This document shows positions 15,491 through 23,555 of a DNA stretch of 25,310 bases, one piece after another; the first letter of the stretch is position 1; each line of letters opens with the position of its first letter. Where the stretch lies: the IMG/VR virus record IMGVR_UViG_3300000148_000008, positions 1-25,310 of that record, one strand, 5' to 3'. The notes under the pieces were generated by a model. The model had not been told where the DNA came from, ran no database searches, and saw only the letters and a list, made by a program, of their open reading frames with translations. The position numbers and the translations under genes are program-made. This stretch comes from a virus.

Positions 15491-15493
15491 ATA
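15486..15493 (+). promoter_or_regulatory. Degenerate late-promoter-like site before the cyclase
   Basis: ACTAAATA differs in two positions from TATAAATA. It is followed by CTTAAAGGAATAACTATGAA, nearly identical to the sequence following the exact late promoter at 10743 (GTTAAAGGACTAACTATGAA). The shared leader is striking, but the promoter match itself is weak and overlaps the preceding stop codon. Confidence 0.3.
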
Positions 15494-15508
15494 CTTAAAG
15501 GAATAACT

Positions 15509-17125
15509 ATGAACAAATTTACTACCACTTGGGCTGTGGTTATGAGTGTTGTTATATTATTAGGATTGAAAATATTTAATCCGGCACCTTTACAGACCCT
15601 TGAATTAAAAACATTTGATTTCTACCAGAAATTTGGTATCAATTACGAATCTAAAAGCCTAATATTACTAGACATATCAGATAAGGCTTTGAAAAAAGAA
15701 GGTCAATGGCCGTGGAAAAGAGATAAACTAGGTCGTACTATCATCAACGCATATAAGAACGGTGCTGCTGTAGTCTTTCTGAATGTAGTATTTGTTCATA
15801 AAGATAGACTTGGTGGTGATGATATGTTTTTGAAGATGATTGATAAGTACCCTATCATATTAACTGAAACAAGTCAAGCAAAAAATTTAATCAGTATAAA
15901 ACAAAAAGCATTAGCAGTAGGTGACGTAGAAGTACCTATTGATGTTGACGGTACAATACGAAAATTACCACTTGACAATTCTGTTCCAAGTGTTATAATG
16001 AAGGTCATAAAGTTTCCTATACCAAATCAACATGATATATGGATTGATTTTAGACACAATATAACTAGAATAGATTACGTAGATAAAGATTGGTCAGCTA
16101 TGAAAGGTAAGATAGTTCTTATTGGTACAACTTTTCAAGGTTCTACTTTTGTTCTCACACCAGATGGTCTAAAGAATACACACGAGATAATGGCATTGTC
16201 AACAGAAACTTTACTATCAGGTAAGTTTATAACTAGACCAGATTGGATTATATACGTAGAGTTTGCTGTGATGATTATAGGAATGGGCCTATTCATATTA
16301 TTGATACCTAGACTTGGTATAGTAATGTCACTTGTGCCATTTATACTATACAACATATTAATCATATTGTCAAGTTTTTATTTATTTAAGTCATATTTGT
16401 ACTTGACAAATTGGTTATATCCTGTTATAATGGGCTGTATAATATTCTCACATTTAATATACAATAATTTTATTAGAGAGAATAGATTAAAATTACAAAT
16501 TAAAAAACAATTTGAACATTATCTTTCGCCAGATATGGTCAAGAAATTACAAGATAATCCTAGTCTATTAAAACTAGGTGGCGAAACAAGAGAGTTAACT
16601 TTTCTATTCTGTGACATAAGAGGGTTTACTACTATATCAGAAAAATATCAAAAGAAACCACAGGAATTAACAAAACTTATCAATGCATTTCTAACACCAA
16701 TGACTAATATTATTCTAAAGTCAGGTGGGACAATTGATAAATATATGGGAGATTGTATCATGGCGTTTTGGAACGCACCACTTGACTGTCCTAATCATCA
16801 GCATAAAGCAATTATAGCTGCTAAGATTATGAGAGAAACTATGCGAAAATTGAACTTAGGTTTTAAAATAGGCATTGGTATTAATAGTGGTAAAGCAGTT
16901 GTGGGTAACATGGGAAGCAATCAAAGATTTGATTATTCAGTACTAGGTGACGCAGTTAACTTAGCGAGTAGATTAGAGGGACAAAGTAAAGAATTTAACA
17001 CAACAATTGTAGTAGGTGAAGACACATACAAAGAGGCAAAAGAGTTACATAAAAGAATGTACAAATTAGGTAGGGTAACTGTCAAGGGTAAATCTAATAA
17101 AGTTAAAATATATTCAATAAAATGA
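15509..17125 (+). CDS. CHASE2-domain class III adenylate cyclase
   Basis: The 538-residue inner-membrane protein would make cAMP from ATP. Layout: TM1 (about 8-22), a periplasmic CHASE2 sensor (about 25-240), three TM segments (about 246-320), a short HAMP-less linker, then the cyclase catalytic domain (about 345-538). Catalytic residues are intact: metal-binding D369 (FLFCDIRGFT) and D415 (KYMGDCIMAFW), substrate lysine K411, and transition-state N484 and R488 (NLASRLEG). The adenine-contact position is S477 (DYSVLGD) in place of the canonical Asp, as in class IIIb cyclases, which usually carry Thr/Ser. It follows the FecR gene after 18 bases, with AAAGGAATAACT upstream. The ATGA end is coupled to the next ORF. 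The trigger ligand is unknown. Confidence 0.85.
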   Translation: MNKFTTTWAVVMSVVILLGLKIFNPAPLQTLELKTFDFYQKFGINYESKSLILLDISDKALKKEGQWPWKRDKLGRTIINAYKNGAAVVFLNVVFVHKDRLGGDDMFLKMIDKYPIILTETSQAKNLISIKQKALAVGDVEVPIDVDGTIRKLPLDNSVPSVIMKVIKFPIPNQHDIWIDFRHNITRIDYVDKDWSAMKGKIVLIGTTFQGSTFVLTPDGLKNTHEIMALSTETLLSGKFITRPDWIIYVEFAVMIIGMGLFILLIPRLGIVMSLVPFILYNILIILSSFYLFKSYLYLTNWLYPVIMGCIIFSHLIYNNFIRENRLKLQIKKQFEHYLSPDMVKKLQDNPSLLKLGGETRELTFLFCDIRGFTTISEKYQKKPQELTKLINAFLTPMTNIILKSGGTIDKYMGDCIMAFWNAPLDCPNHQHKAIIAAKIMRETMRKLNLGFKIGIGINSGKAVVGNMGSNQRFDYSVLGDAVNLASRLEGQSKEFNTTIVVGEDTYKEAKELHKRMYKLGRVTVKGKSNKVKIYSIK

Positions 17126-17334
17126 TAAAAGATTTTTTAAAAGAAACACAAAAAGAACAAAAAGAACTAGATGAATGTAGAAAAGAAGCATTTAGACAAA
17201 GAGATGAAAGAAAAAAAACTGAATCAGAAAGAATGCAAGAGGAGTTGGAACCAATAGGTATACTCAAACGTGGCAGGACTTCCTGGGCGATGGACGTCAA
17301 TTTCCGATTTCCAAGAGGAGATTGGAAGCAGTAG
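17122..17334 (+). CDS. Small charged coiled-coil protein
   Basis: The 70-residue protein is not recognised. Residues about 1-45 are a K/E/R-rich helix (KETQKEQKELDECRKEAF) and the last 25 residues are compact and aromatic (GRTSWAMDVNFRFPRGDW). It overlaps the end of the cyclase gene by 4 bases (ATGA), which indicates coupled translation, so it could be a cytoplasmic partner of the cyclase. That role is inference from position alone. Confidence 0.55.
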   Translation: MIKDFLKETQKEQKELDECRKEAFRQRDERKKTESERMQEELEPIGILKRGRTSWAMDVNFRFPRGDWKQ

Positions 17335-17348
17335 GATAATAGACGAAT

Positions 17349-17537
17349 ATGTTAAAAGACAGACGAATAGACCCAGAGATAGACGAAGGAACACAAAAGT
17401 TCTTTAATAAACTCATATTGATTTTAATAGTTCTTAATGTACTCATAGGTGTTCCAACAATATATGATATATATTTTTATGAACATACACCAAAGGTATA
17501 TAGAGATACATCAACAATACAAACAAACGAGATATAA
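17349..17537 (+). CDS. Small single-TM protein
   Basis: The 62-residue protein has a short charged N-terminus and one transmembrane segment at about residues 22-44 (LILILIVLNVLIGVPTI), with a polar C-terminal tail. Not recognised. It lies 14 bases after the coiled-coil gene; AATAGACGAAT upstream offers no strong Shine-Dalgarno. The late promoter for the next gene lies across its stop codon. Confidence 0.5.
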   Translation: MLKDRRIDPEIDEGTQKFFNKLILILIVLNVLIGVPTIYDIYFYEHTPKVYRDTSTIQTNEI

Positions 17538-17540
17538 ATA
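17533..17540 (+). promoter_or_regulatory. T4-type late promoter (TATAAATA)
   Basis: An exact TATAAATA spans the stop codon of the gene before it. The predicted transcript start near 17546 leaves only about 5 bases before the ATG at 17551, so a transcript from it would be almost leaderless. Confidence 0.6.
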
Positions 17541-17550
17541 ATAGAAAGTT

Positions 17551-17919
17551 ATGAGAACACTAATTAGAACAATATTTGGACTTGTTATCATATTATATAA
17601 TACTGTCACATATGCTGGACCCGAAGGTTTACAAAACTATCCTTGGACACTACAACATGCACCCATATGGTGTGGTCCTTTAGATATAGTTAATCAAGCA
17701 TTAGAAAAAGAAGGTTATGAAGAGATAGAAATAGCAGTTGGTAGAACAGCAGCATTACCAACAGGCGATATTGTTTACGCTGTAATAACTTATATATCAA
17801 AAGACACCGAAGGACACATTATAAGAACAATGGAAACACCTGAACAACAAGAGAAGTGTATATTGAATGTGTTATTTGATTATACTGTTGTTGAATCAAA
17901 ACCAAAACCATCAAATTAA
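17551..17919 (+). CDS. Small secreted protein with two cysteines
   Basis: The 122-residue protein begins MRTLIRTIFGLVIILYNTVT, a signal peptide cut near YAG, and should be periplasmic or secreted. The mature part has two cysteines (APIWCGPLDI and EKCILNV) that could form a disulfide, and ends in a polar tail. Family is not recognised. It has its own late promoter at 17533 and only a weak GAAAG site upstream. As in the genes at 259 and 585, a late, exported small protein is implied, but the sequences are not obviously similar to it. Confidence 0.6.
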   Translation: MRTLIRTIFGLVIILYNTVTYAGPEGLQNYPWTLQHAPIWCGPLDIVNQALEKEGYEEIEIAVGRTAALPTGDIVYAVITYISKDTEGHIIRTMETPEQQEKCILNVLFDYTVVESKPKPSN

Positions 17920-17920
17920 T

Positions 17921-18346
17921 ATGAGCGATAATACAGAAATAAAAATAGATATAGAATCTTTAAAGAAAGATGTAGAAAATGTTAATAATATTCAAGGCCG
18001 TTTAGATACGGCTATTGATAAATTAACAGATGTTTCCACATCTATAAAATCTATGCTGGCTGTACACGAGGAAAAAATTGAAAGAAGCGAAAAGATAGAT
18101 GAAGTTATTTTTGAAAAACTAAAAGATAGAGCAGAGGCTTTAACTGACGTTTATAGAGAATTAAAGAAAGATATTGAGATGACTGAAAAAAGATTATTAA
18201 TCGAAGTCAAGTCATTAAAGAACGATATAAACGCTAGAGTGGGCGTGTTAGAGAGATATAAATGGATTATATTAGGTGGGTCTATTGTAATTGGGTTTAT
18301 ATTGTCTAAAAATTTTGCTACTATTATAAGAATGTTGTCAAATTAG
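17921..18346 (+). CDS. Tail-anchored coiled-coil membrane protein
   Basis: The 141-residue protein begins MSDNTEIKIDIESLKKDVEN; I chose this start because the earlier in-frame ATG at 17867 adds 18 unlikely residues inside the previous gene. Residues about 10-110 form heptad-rich helices (LDTAIDKLTDVSTSIKSML, then VYRELKKDIEMTEKRLLIEV), and residues about 113-128 are one hydrophobic anchor (WIILGGSIVIGFIL). Its style resembles small conserved proteins of marine T4-likes. It starts 1 base after the previous stop without a Shine-Dalgarno, so coupling is likely. It is the last gene before the early promoter. Confidence 0.6.
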   Translation: MSDNTEIKIDIESLKKDVENVNNIQGRLDTAIDKLTDVSTSIKSMLAVHEEKIERSEKIDEVIFEKLKDRAEALTDVYRELKKDIEMTEKRLLIEVKSLKNDINARVGVLERYKWIILGGSIVIGFILSKNFATIIRMLSN

Positions 18347-18348
18347 AC

Positions 18349-18377
18349 TTGACTTTTGGACTAATATATAGTATATT
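18349..18377 (+). promoter_or_regulatory. Early sigma70-like promoter of the replication block
   Basis: TTGACT (18349-18354) and TATATT (18372-18377) are separated by 17 bases, close to the host sigma70 ideal. A CAAATTAGAC block just upstream recurs at 23620 before a second promoter of the same family. The predicted start near 18384 gives a leader of about 6 bases for the primase. Confidence 0.75.
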
Positions 18378-18389
18378 AGTAATTGTATT

Positions 18390-19391
18390 ATGTCCAGTTA
18401 TATTGATCTTAAATTTATTAGTAATCTAAAATCGAGGTTAAGTCATTTTAGACAAAAGAATGACTACTTGTTTAATTTTAGATGCCCTCATTGTGGAGAC
18501 TCAAAAAAGTCGAAACTAAAAACTAGAGCATATCTATATAGAGTTAAAAATGATATGTTCTTTAAATGTCATAACTGTGGCGAAGGTCAAAACTTAGCAA
18601 ACTTTATTAAGTTTTTAGATCCAAAATTATATTCTAAATATCTATTAGAAAGATATAAGAAATCGGCTCCAGCGACACCGATGCCGAAGTTTGATTTTAC
18701 ACCTGTGAAGTTTAAAGATCAAACAATACTTGACGACTTGAAAAGTATTAGTCAATTAGATGATAAACACCCAGCAAAACAATATGTTCTCAATAGAAAA
18801 ATACCTGTTGAGTTTTTTAAGAAACTATATTTTTGTGATAAGTTTGGTCAATTAGTTAATCAGGTAAAACCTAATACCTATAAATCAACTAAAGACCATC
18901 CAAGATTAATTATACCTTTTTATGATACGGCCGGAAAGGCTTTTGCTTTTCAAGGTCGAGCCTTTGGAAAAGAACAACCAAAATACTTAACGGTAAAATT
19001 AGATGAAGATAAGCAAAAAATTTATGGTTTGGAAAGAGTTAACTTTCAACGACAGGTTTATATCGTTGAAGGTCCGATTGATAGTTTATTTATTGATAAT
19101 TGTTTGGCAGCTGGTGGTGCAGATTTAATATTAAAAAACAAAATACCAAACGAACAAATCACATACATATATGATAACGAACCAAGGAACAAAGAGATTA
19201 TAAAAAGAATGTATGATGTTATTGAAAAAGATTACAACTTGGTCGTGTGGCCTAGTGATCTGCGACACAAAGACATCAATGATATGATATTAGCAGGGTT
19301 GACAAAACTCCAAATTAGTGATATTATAAGTACCAATACATATTCAAAACTATCCGCACTAACTAAATTAAACGACTACAAAAAAATATAG
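18390..19391 (+). CDS. 61: DNA primase, T4 gp61-like
   Basis: The 333-residue protein has an N-terminal zinc-binding domain with C32, C35 (RCPHC) and C60, C63 (KCHNC), followed by the primase core, and a TOPRIM domain with VEGPIDSLF (about residue 225) and IYDNEP. It makes RNA primers for lagging-strand synthesis and works with the gp41-type replicative helicase, which lies outside the window. Length matches the T4 gp61 family (about 340). There is no Shine-Dalgarno before the ATG; the promoter at 18349 gives a near-leaderless transcript. It leads the early segment and is followed closely by ribonucleotide reductase. Confidence 0.85.
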   Translation: MSSYIDLKFISNLKSRLSHFRQKNDYLFNFRCPHCGDSKKSKLKTRAYLYRVKNDMFFKCHNCGEGQNLANFIKFLDPKLYSKYLLERYKKSAPATPMPKFDFTPVKFKDQTILDDLKSISQLDDKHPAKQYVLNRKIPVEFFKKLYFCDKFGQLVNQVKPNTYKSTKDHPRLIIPFYDTAGKAFAFQGRAFGKEQPKYLTVKLDEDKQKIYGLERVNFQRQVYIVEGPIDSLFIDNCLAAGGADLILKNKIPNEQITYIYDNEPRNKEIIKRMYDVIEKDYNLVVWPSDLRHKDINDMILAGLTKLQISDIISTNTYSKLSALTKLNDYKKI

Positions 19392-19398
19392 GAGATCA

Positions 19399-21708
19399 AT
19401 GACTGACGCAAAGATTTATGTTATCAAACGAGGTGAACGAGGCAAAGAGTCATTAAATATTGAAAAAATCCATGAGATGATGGAGTATGCAGTCGAAGGT
19501 ATAACAGGTGTATCATCATCACAAGTTGAGATGAAAAGTGGACTACAATTTTTCGATGGAATTAATACAGACGACATACAACAAATTCTAGTAAAGTCAG
19601 CAGCAGATTTAATTTCTTTAGAAACTCCTAACTATCAATACGTTGCGGCAAGATTACTTCTATACAGTTTAAGAAAACAAGTTATAGGAAGATTGTGGGA
19701 CCACCCACACATTTATGACCATGCTAAGGCAGCTGTTAATAAAAAACTTTATGATCCTGATTTACTAGTGAGATATCAAAAGAAAGATTTTGATAGAATG
19801 GAAAATTGGGTTAACCACGAAAGAGATTATACTTTCACTTACGCTGGGTTAAGACAAGTAATTGACAAATATTTAGTACAAGATAGAGCAACTGGTCAGG
19901 TATTCGAAACACCACAGTTTATGTATATGATGATTGCTGCATCTATCTTTATGAACTATCCAAAAGAACATAGAATGACTTATGTTAAAAAATATTATGA
20001 CGCAATTTCACAATTTAAAATTAATATTCCAACGCCTGTTATGGCAGGTGTACGTACTCCTCTCAAACAGTATGCAAGTTGTGTGTTGGTTGATATTGAT
20101 GATACTTTACCTAGTATTTTTACTGGTGATATGGCTATTGGACGTTATGTTGCACAAAGGGCTGGTATTGGTATTAACGCTGGTAGAATACGAGGCATCA
20201 ATGCGAGGATACGAGGAGGTGAAGTACAACACACCGGAGTTATTCCTTTCCTTAAAAAATTTGAGGCAACAGTTAAGTGCTGCACTCAAAACGGAGTACG
20301 AGGAGGTTCGGCAACAGTCCACTTCCCAATTTGGCACCAAGAGATAGAAGACATCATTGTACTTAAAAATAATAAAGGTTCAGAAGACAATAGAGTTAGA
20401 AAATTAGATTATTCAATTCAAATATCAAAACTATTTTATGAAAGATTTATACAAGAAGGTGAAATAACTTTATTCTCACCCCATGAAGTACCTGAACTCT
20501 ATGAAGCTTGGGGATCACCTGAGTTTGATGATCTATACATAAAGGCAGAAAGAAAAACATCTATTAAGAAAAAGAAAATATCTGCACAAGGCTTATTTTT
20601 TGACATTTTAAAAGAAAGAGCTGAAACAGGTAGAATTTATATTATGAATATAGATCATTGTAACACTCACTCATCATTTAAAGATAGAATTTATATGTCA
20701 AATCTATGCCAAGAGATTACTCTACCAACAGATCCTTTACAACATATAGATGGTAAGGGTGAAATTGCTCTTTGTATTTTATCAGCAATCAATGTGGGTA
20801 TTATAAATGAAAAAGAAGAATTAGAAGAATTGTGCGAGTTAACTGTTAGAGGATTAGATGAAATAATAGATCATCAACGGTATCCAGTACATGCAGCTGA
20901 AATATCTACAAAAGCAAGAAGAAGTTTAGGTATAGGTTATATCGGACTTGCTCACTATCTTGCTAAAAAAGGTTACTCATACGAACAAAAGATGGGTTGG
21001 AAAGAAGTAGATAAACTAACAGAAGCATTTCAATATTATCTATTAAAAGCTAGTAACACACTTGCTAAAGAAAAAGGTAAATGTGAATACTTCCATAGAA
21101 CAAAATATTCAGATGGTATCTTACCAATAGACACTTACAAAAAAGAGGTAGACGAGGTTGTAACCAGAAATCTAACTTATGATTGGGAGAGTTTAAGGAA
21201 AGACATTAAAGAGCACGGACTCAGACATAGTACACTCTCTGCTCAAATGCCATCTGAATCCTCTAGTGTGGTTTCAAATGCTACTAACGGTATTGAACCA
21301 CCTAGAGATTATTTAAGTATAAAAAAATCTAAAAAAGGTCCATTAAAACAAGTTGTACCAGAATATAAGAAGTTAAAAGAAGATTATACATTAATGTGGG
21401 ATATGAAATCAAATGAAGGTTATATTAATGTAGTAGCAATAATGCAGAAGTATTTTGACCAAGCGATAAGTGGTAACTGGTCATACAATCCAGAACACTT
21501 TGAAGATAACCAAGTACCAATATCTCAAATGGCACAAGACCTACTAACCACGTATAGATTGGGTTGGAAAACTTCTTATTATCAAAATACATATGACGCT
21601 AAAAAAGATATTGACGAACCTGCACACCCAATAGGATTTGTAGATAACGTACCTGAAGATAAATCCAAAGATGCAGAGGGCGCCGATTGTGACGCCTGTG
21701 CAATTTAA
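19399..21708 (+). CDS. nrdA: Ribonucleotide reductase class Ia large subunit
   Basis: The 769-residue protein reduces ribonucleoside diphosphates to deoxy forms. The N-terminal ATP-cone (about 1-90) is present. C228 (ASCVLVD) and C459 (IALCILSA) are the active-site redox pair, N435, C437 and E439 (SNLCQEI) the radical-site residues, and the tyrosine pair for radical transfer lies near the C-terminus (TSYYQNT). The end, DCDACAI, provides the thiols that are re-reduced by thioredoxin or glutaredoxin. No intein is visible and length matches the family. AGGAGATCA precedes the ATG by a good spacing. It works with NrdB directly downstream. Confidence 0.95.
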   Translation: MTDAKIYVIKRGERGKESLNIEKIHEMMEYAVEGITGVSSSQVEMKSGLQFFDGINTDDIQQILVKSAADLISLETPNYQYVAARLLLYSLRKQVIGRLWDHPHIYDHAKAAVNKKLYDPDLLVRYQKKDFDRMENWVNHERDYTFTYAGLRQVIDKYLVQDRATGQVFETPQFMYMMIAASIFMNYPKEHRMTYVKKYYDAISQFKINIPTPVMAGVRTPLKQYASCVLVDIDDTLPSIFTGDMAIGRYVAQRAGIGINAGRIRGINARIRGGEVQHTGVIPFLKKFEATVKCCTQNGVRGGSATVHFPIWHQEIEDIIVLKNNKGSEDNRVRKLDYSIQISKLFYERFIQEGEITLFSPHEVPELYEAWGSPEFDDLYIKAERKTSIKKKKISAQGLFFDILKERAETGRIYIMNIDHCNTHSSFKDRIYMSNLCQEITLPTDPLQHIDGKGEIALCILSAINVGIINEKEELEELCELTVRGLDEIIDHQRYPVHAAEISTKARRSLGIGYIGLAHYLAKKGYSYEQKMGWKEVDKLTEAFQYYLLKASNTLAKEKGKCEYFHRTKYSDGILPIDTYKKEVDEVVTRNLTYDWESLRKDIKEHGLRHSTLSAQMPSESSSVVSNATNGIEPPRDYLSIKKSKKGPLKQVVPEYKKLKEDYTLMWDMKSNEGYINVVAIMQKYFDQAISGNWSYNPEHFEDNQVPISQMAQDLLTTYRLGWKTSYYQNTYDAKKDIDEPAHPIGFVDNVPEDKSKDAEGADCDACAI

Positions 21709-21729
21709 TAGAGTAATAAATAGAATAAA

Positions 21730-22833
21730 ATGGCAAGAACAGTTTTTAATAAATCTAAAGACGTAAACTTTTTAAAGAATCCTATGTTCTTTGGAGAAGA
21801 CTTAGGATTACAAAGATATGATAGTATGAAATATCCTATCTTTGATAAGTTAACTCAACAGCAACTAGGTTATTTTTGGAGACCAGAAGAAGTTTCTTTA
21901 CAAAAAGATAGAAACGACTACCAAGAATTAACTAAACAACAAAAGAGTATATTTACATCAAATCTAAAATATCAAACTATGTTAGATAGCGTACAAGGTC
22001 GTGGCCCATGTCTAGCATTCTTACCATTTGTATCATTACCTGAACTAGAAGGTTGTATTGTAACATGGGATTTTATGGAAACAATTCACAGTAGAAGTTA
22101 TACATACATTATTAAGAATTTATATTCAAATCCATCAGATGTTTTTGATACAGTTCTACAAGACGAGAAAATCGAAAAGAGAGCTAATTCAGTTACAAAA
22201 GCTTATGATGAGTTAATTGAAATTGGTTATAAGTATCATATAGACAAAACAAAGGTTGATGAGTATGAACTAAAGAAAAAATTATGGAAAGCTTTAATTA
22301 CTGTTAATGTATTAGAAGGATTGAGATTTTATGTATCATTTGCATGTTCGTTTGCGTTTGGTGAACTAAAACTATTAGAGGGTTCAGCAAAGATTATATC
22401 CTTTATCGCTAGAGATGAAAGTCAACACTTGGCTATATCTCAAAAAATAATAAACAACTATAAAGACGTTGAAAAAGATAAAGTAATGGATAGAGTAATT
22501 AAAGACACAGAAAAAGAAGTGTATACCATATATGATGACGCTGTACAAGAAGAAAAACGATGGGCAACTTATCTATTCTCTCAAGGATCAATGATTGGAT
22601 TGTCAGAAAAACTATTACATCAATTTGTAGAATACATGGCGAATAGAAGAATGAGAGCAATTGGATTAACTCCAACATACAATCAAAAAACAAATCCACT
22701 ACCTTGGGTTGACCATTGGTTAAATAGTAGATCATCACAAAATGCCCCACAAGAAACAGAAATTGAAAGTTATGTTATTGGTGGAATTAAACAAGACGTT
22801 ACAAAAGATCAATTTAAAAAGTTCAAATTATAA
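21730..22833 (+). CDS. nrdB: Ribonucleotide reductase class Ia small subunit
   Basis: The 367-residue protein holds the diiron-tyrosyl cofactor that supplies the radical to NrdA. Iron ligands D86 (MLDSVQGR), E117 and H120 (METIH), E196 (LEGLRFY), E230 and H233 (RDESQH) are present, and the radical tyrosine is Y124 (SRSYTYII). All sites match E. coli NrdB D84, E115, H118, E204, E238, H241 and Y122. The C-terminus (KFKL) is the NrdA-docking end, although different in sequence from E. coli. It is 21 bases after nrdA and overlaps the zinc-ribbon gene as TAATG. No obvious Shine-Dalgarno lies before the ATG. Confidence 0.95.
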   Translation: MARTVFNKSKDVNFLKNPMFFGEDLGLQRYDSMKYPIFDKLTQQQLGYFWRPEEVSLQKDRNDYQELTKQQKSIFTSNLKYQTMLDSVQGRGPCLAFLPFVSLPELEGCIVTWDFMETIHSRSYTYIIKNLYSNPSDVFDTVLQDEKIEKRANSVTKAYDELIEIGYKYHIDKTKVDEYELKKKLWKALITVNVLEGLRFYVSFACSFAFGELKLLEGSAKIISFIARDESQHLAISQKIINNYKDVEKDKVMDRVIKDTEKEVYTIYDDAVQEEKRWATYLFSQGSMIGLSEKLLHQFVEYMANRRMRAIGLTPTYNQKTNPLPWVDHWLNSRSSQNAPQETEIESYVIGGIKQDVTKDQFKKFKL

Positions 22834-23003
22834 TGGAAAAAGTACCAAAACTTTGCACTAACTGCACTACTAACTATACTATAATCTGGGATAAAGAGGA
22901 ACAAGACCTTGAACCTTTAACTTGTCCATTTTGTGGATATGAAGTAGAGGAGGATTCTGATATTGACATACCTGAAGAAGCCGAAGACGATAGTTGGAAT
23001 TGA
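22833..23003 (+). CDS. Small zinc-ribbon protein
   Basis: The 56-residue protein has two CxxC knuckles (CTNC at residues 8-11, CPFC at 31-34) followed by a strongly acidic C-terminal tail (EEDSDIDIPEEAEDDS). The first half folds as a zinc ribbon; the target is unknown. It starts in a TAATG overlap with nrdB and overlaps the next gene by 41 bases in a different frame. Small zinc ribbons next to nrdB occur in marine T4-likes, which supports it as real despite its size. Confidence 0.65.
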   Translation: MEKVPKLCTNCTTNYTIIWDKEEQDLEPLTCPFCGYEVEEDSDIDIPEEAEDDSWN

Positions 23004-23538
23004 TTATAGTTTAAATAGTCCAGCTATTTGTATAACAGATAGTAGTTTTGAATTTGAAAAATGTAGTTTTCATTTCTTAACACGTAAGAAGAAACATATT
23101 TGTAACTTTGGTAATAACATATTTGGTTATGAGCATTTAGAATATAATACACCCATAGAGAGATTTTCTCAAATTTCAGATTGGGTCTTTTCAATAATCA
23201 ATAAAGTTAGTAATCCAAAAGTTTTTATAGAAGGATACTCGTTTGGTTCTAAAGGTCAAGCAGTATTTCAAATTGCCGAGAATTGTGGTATCTTAAAATA
23301 TAGACTACAATTAGCAGAGATTGAATATAATACTGTTGTACCTAGTGTTGTTAAGAAGTTTGCGACAAGTAAAGGTAATGCTGACAAACAACTTATGTAT
23401 GATAGTTTCAAAGAATACACAAAAGTTGACTTGATGAAAAAGTTTGATATGGAGAAGTTAAACAATCCGGTAACAGATATCGTAGATAGTTACTATATTG
23501 CTAAAGTTGGTTATGAAAATAGTATTAATAACATCTAA
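22963..23538 (+). CDS. RuvC-like Holliday-junction resolvase/RNase H-fold nuclease
   Basis: From a TTG start at 22963 this is 191 residues. TIVGIDYSLNSPAICI near the start gives a RuvC motif (Asp in GIDYS), VFIEGYSFGSKG has the second acidic residue (E), and NPVTDIVDSYYIA ends with the third acidic pair (D, D). It likely cleaves branched DNA during recombination or packaging, in place of T4 endonuclease VII. The TTG start is supported by AGAGGAGG placed 9 bases upstream; there is no in-frame ATG near. Its start lies inside the zinc-ribbon gene. It ends before a hairpin and a promoter, so it is the last gene of this early block. Confidence 0.75.
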   Translation: MTYLKKPKTIVGIDYSLNSPAICITDSSFEFEKCSFHFLTRKKKHICNFGNNIFGYEHLEYNTPIERFSQISDWVFSIINKVSNPKVFIEGYSFGSKGQAVFQIAENCGILKYRLQLAEIEYNTVVPSVVKKFATSKGNADKQLMYDSFKEYTKVDLMKKFDMEKLNNPVTDIVDSYYIAKVGYENSINNI

Positions 23539-23555
23539 ATAACTCCGAAGAATCA

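Noticed and set aside
17867-17920. Upstream ATG for the tail-anchored coiled-coil protein
   Set aside because: The extra residues overlap the previous gene and are unlike the rest; ATG 17921 is directly after the stop and begins the charged helix.
19982-20347. A 121-aa + frame inside nrdA
   Set aside because: It is a shadow frame within a well-conserved gene and lacks any start signal or recognisable content.
21715-21722. AATAAATA before nrdB as a late promoter
   Set aside because: It has one mismatch and sits in the early nucleotide-metabolism block between tightly spaced nrdA and nrdB, so chance in AT-rich DNA is more likely.
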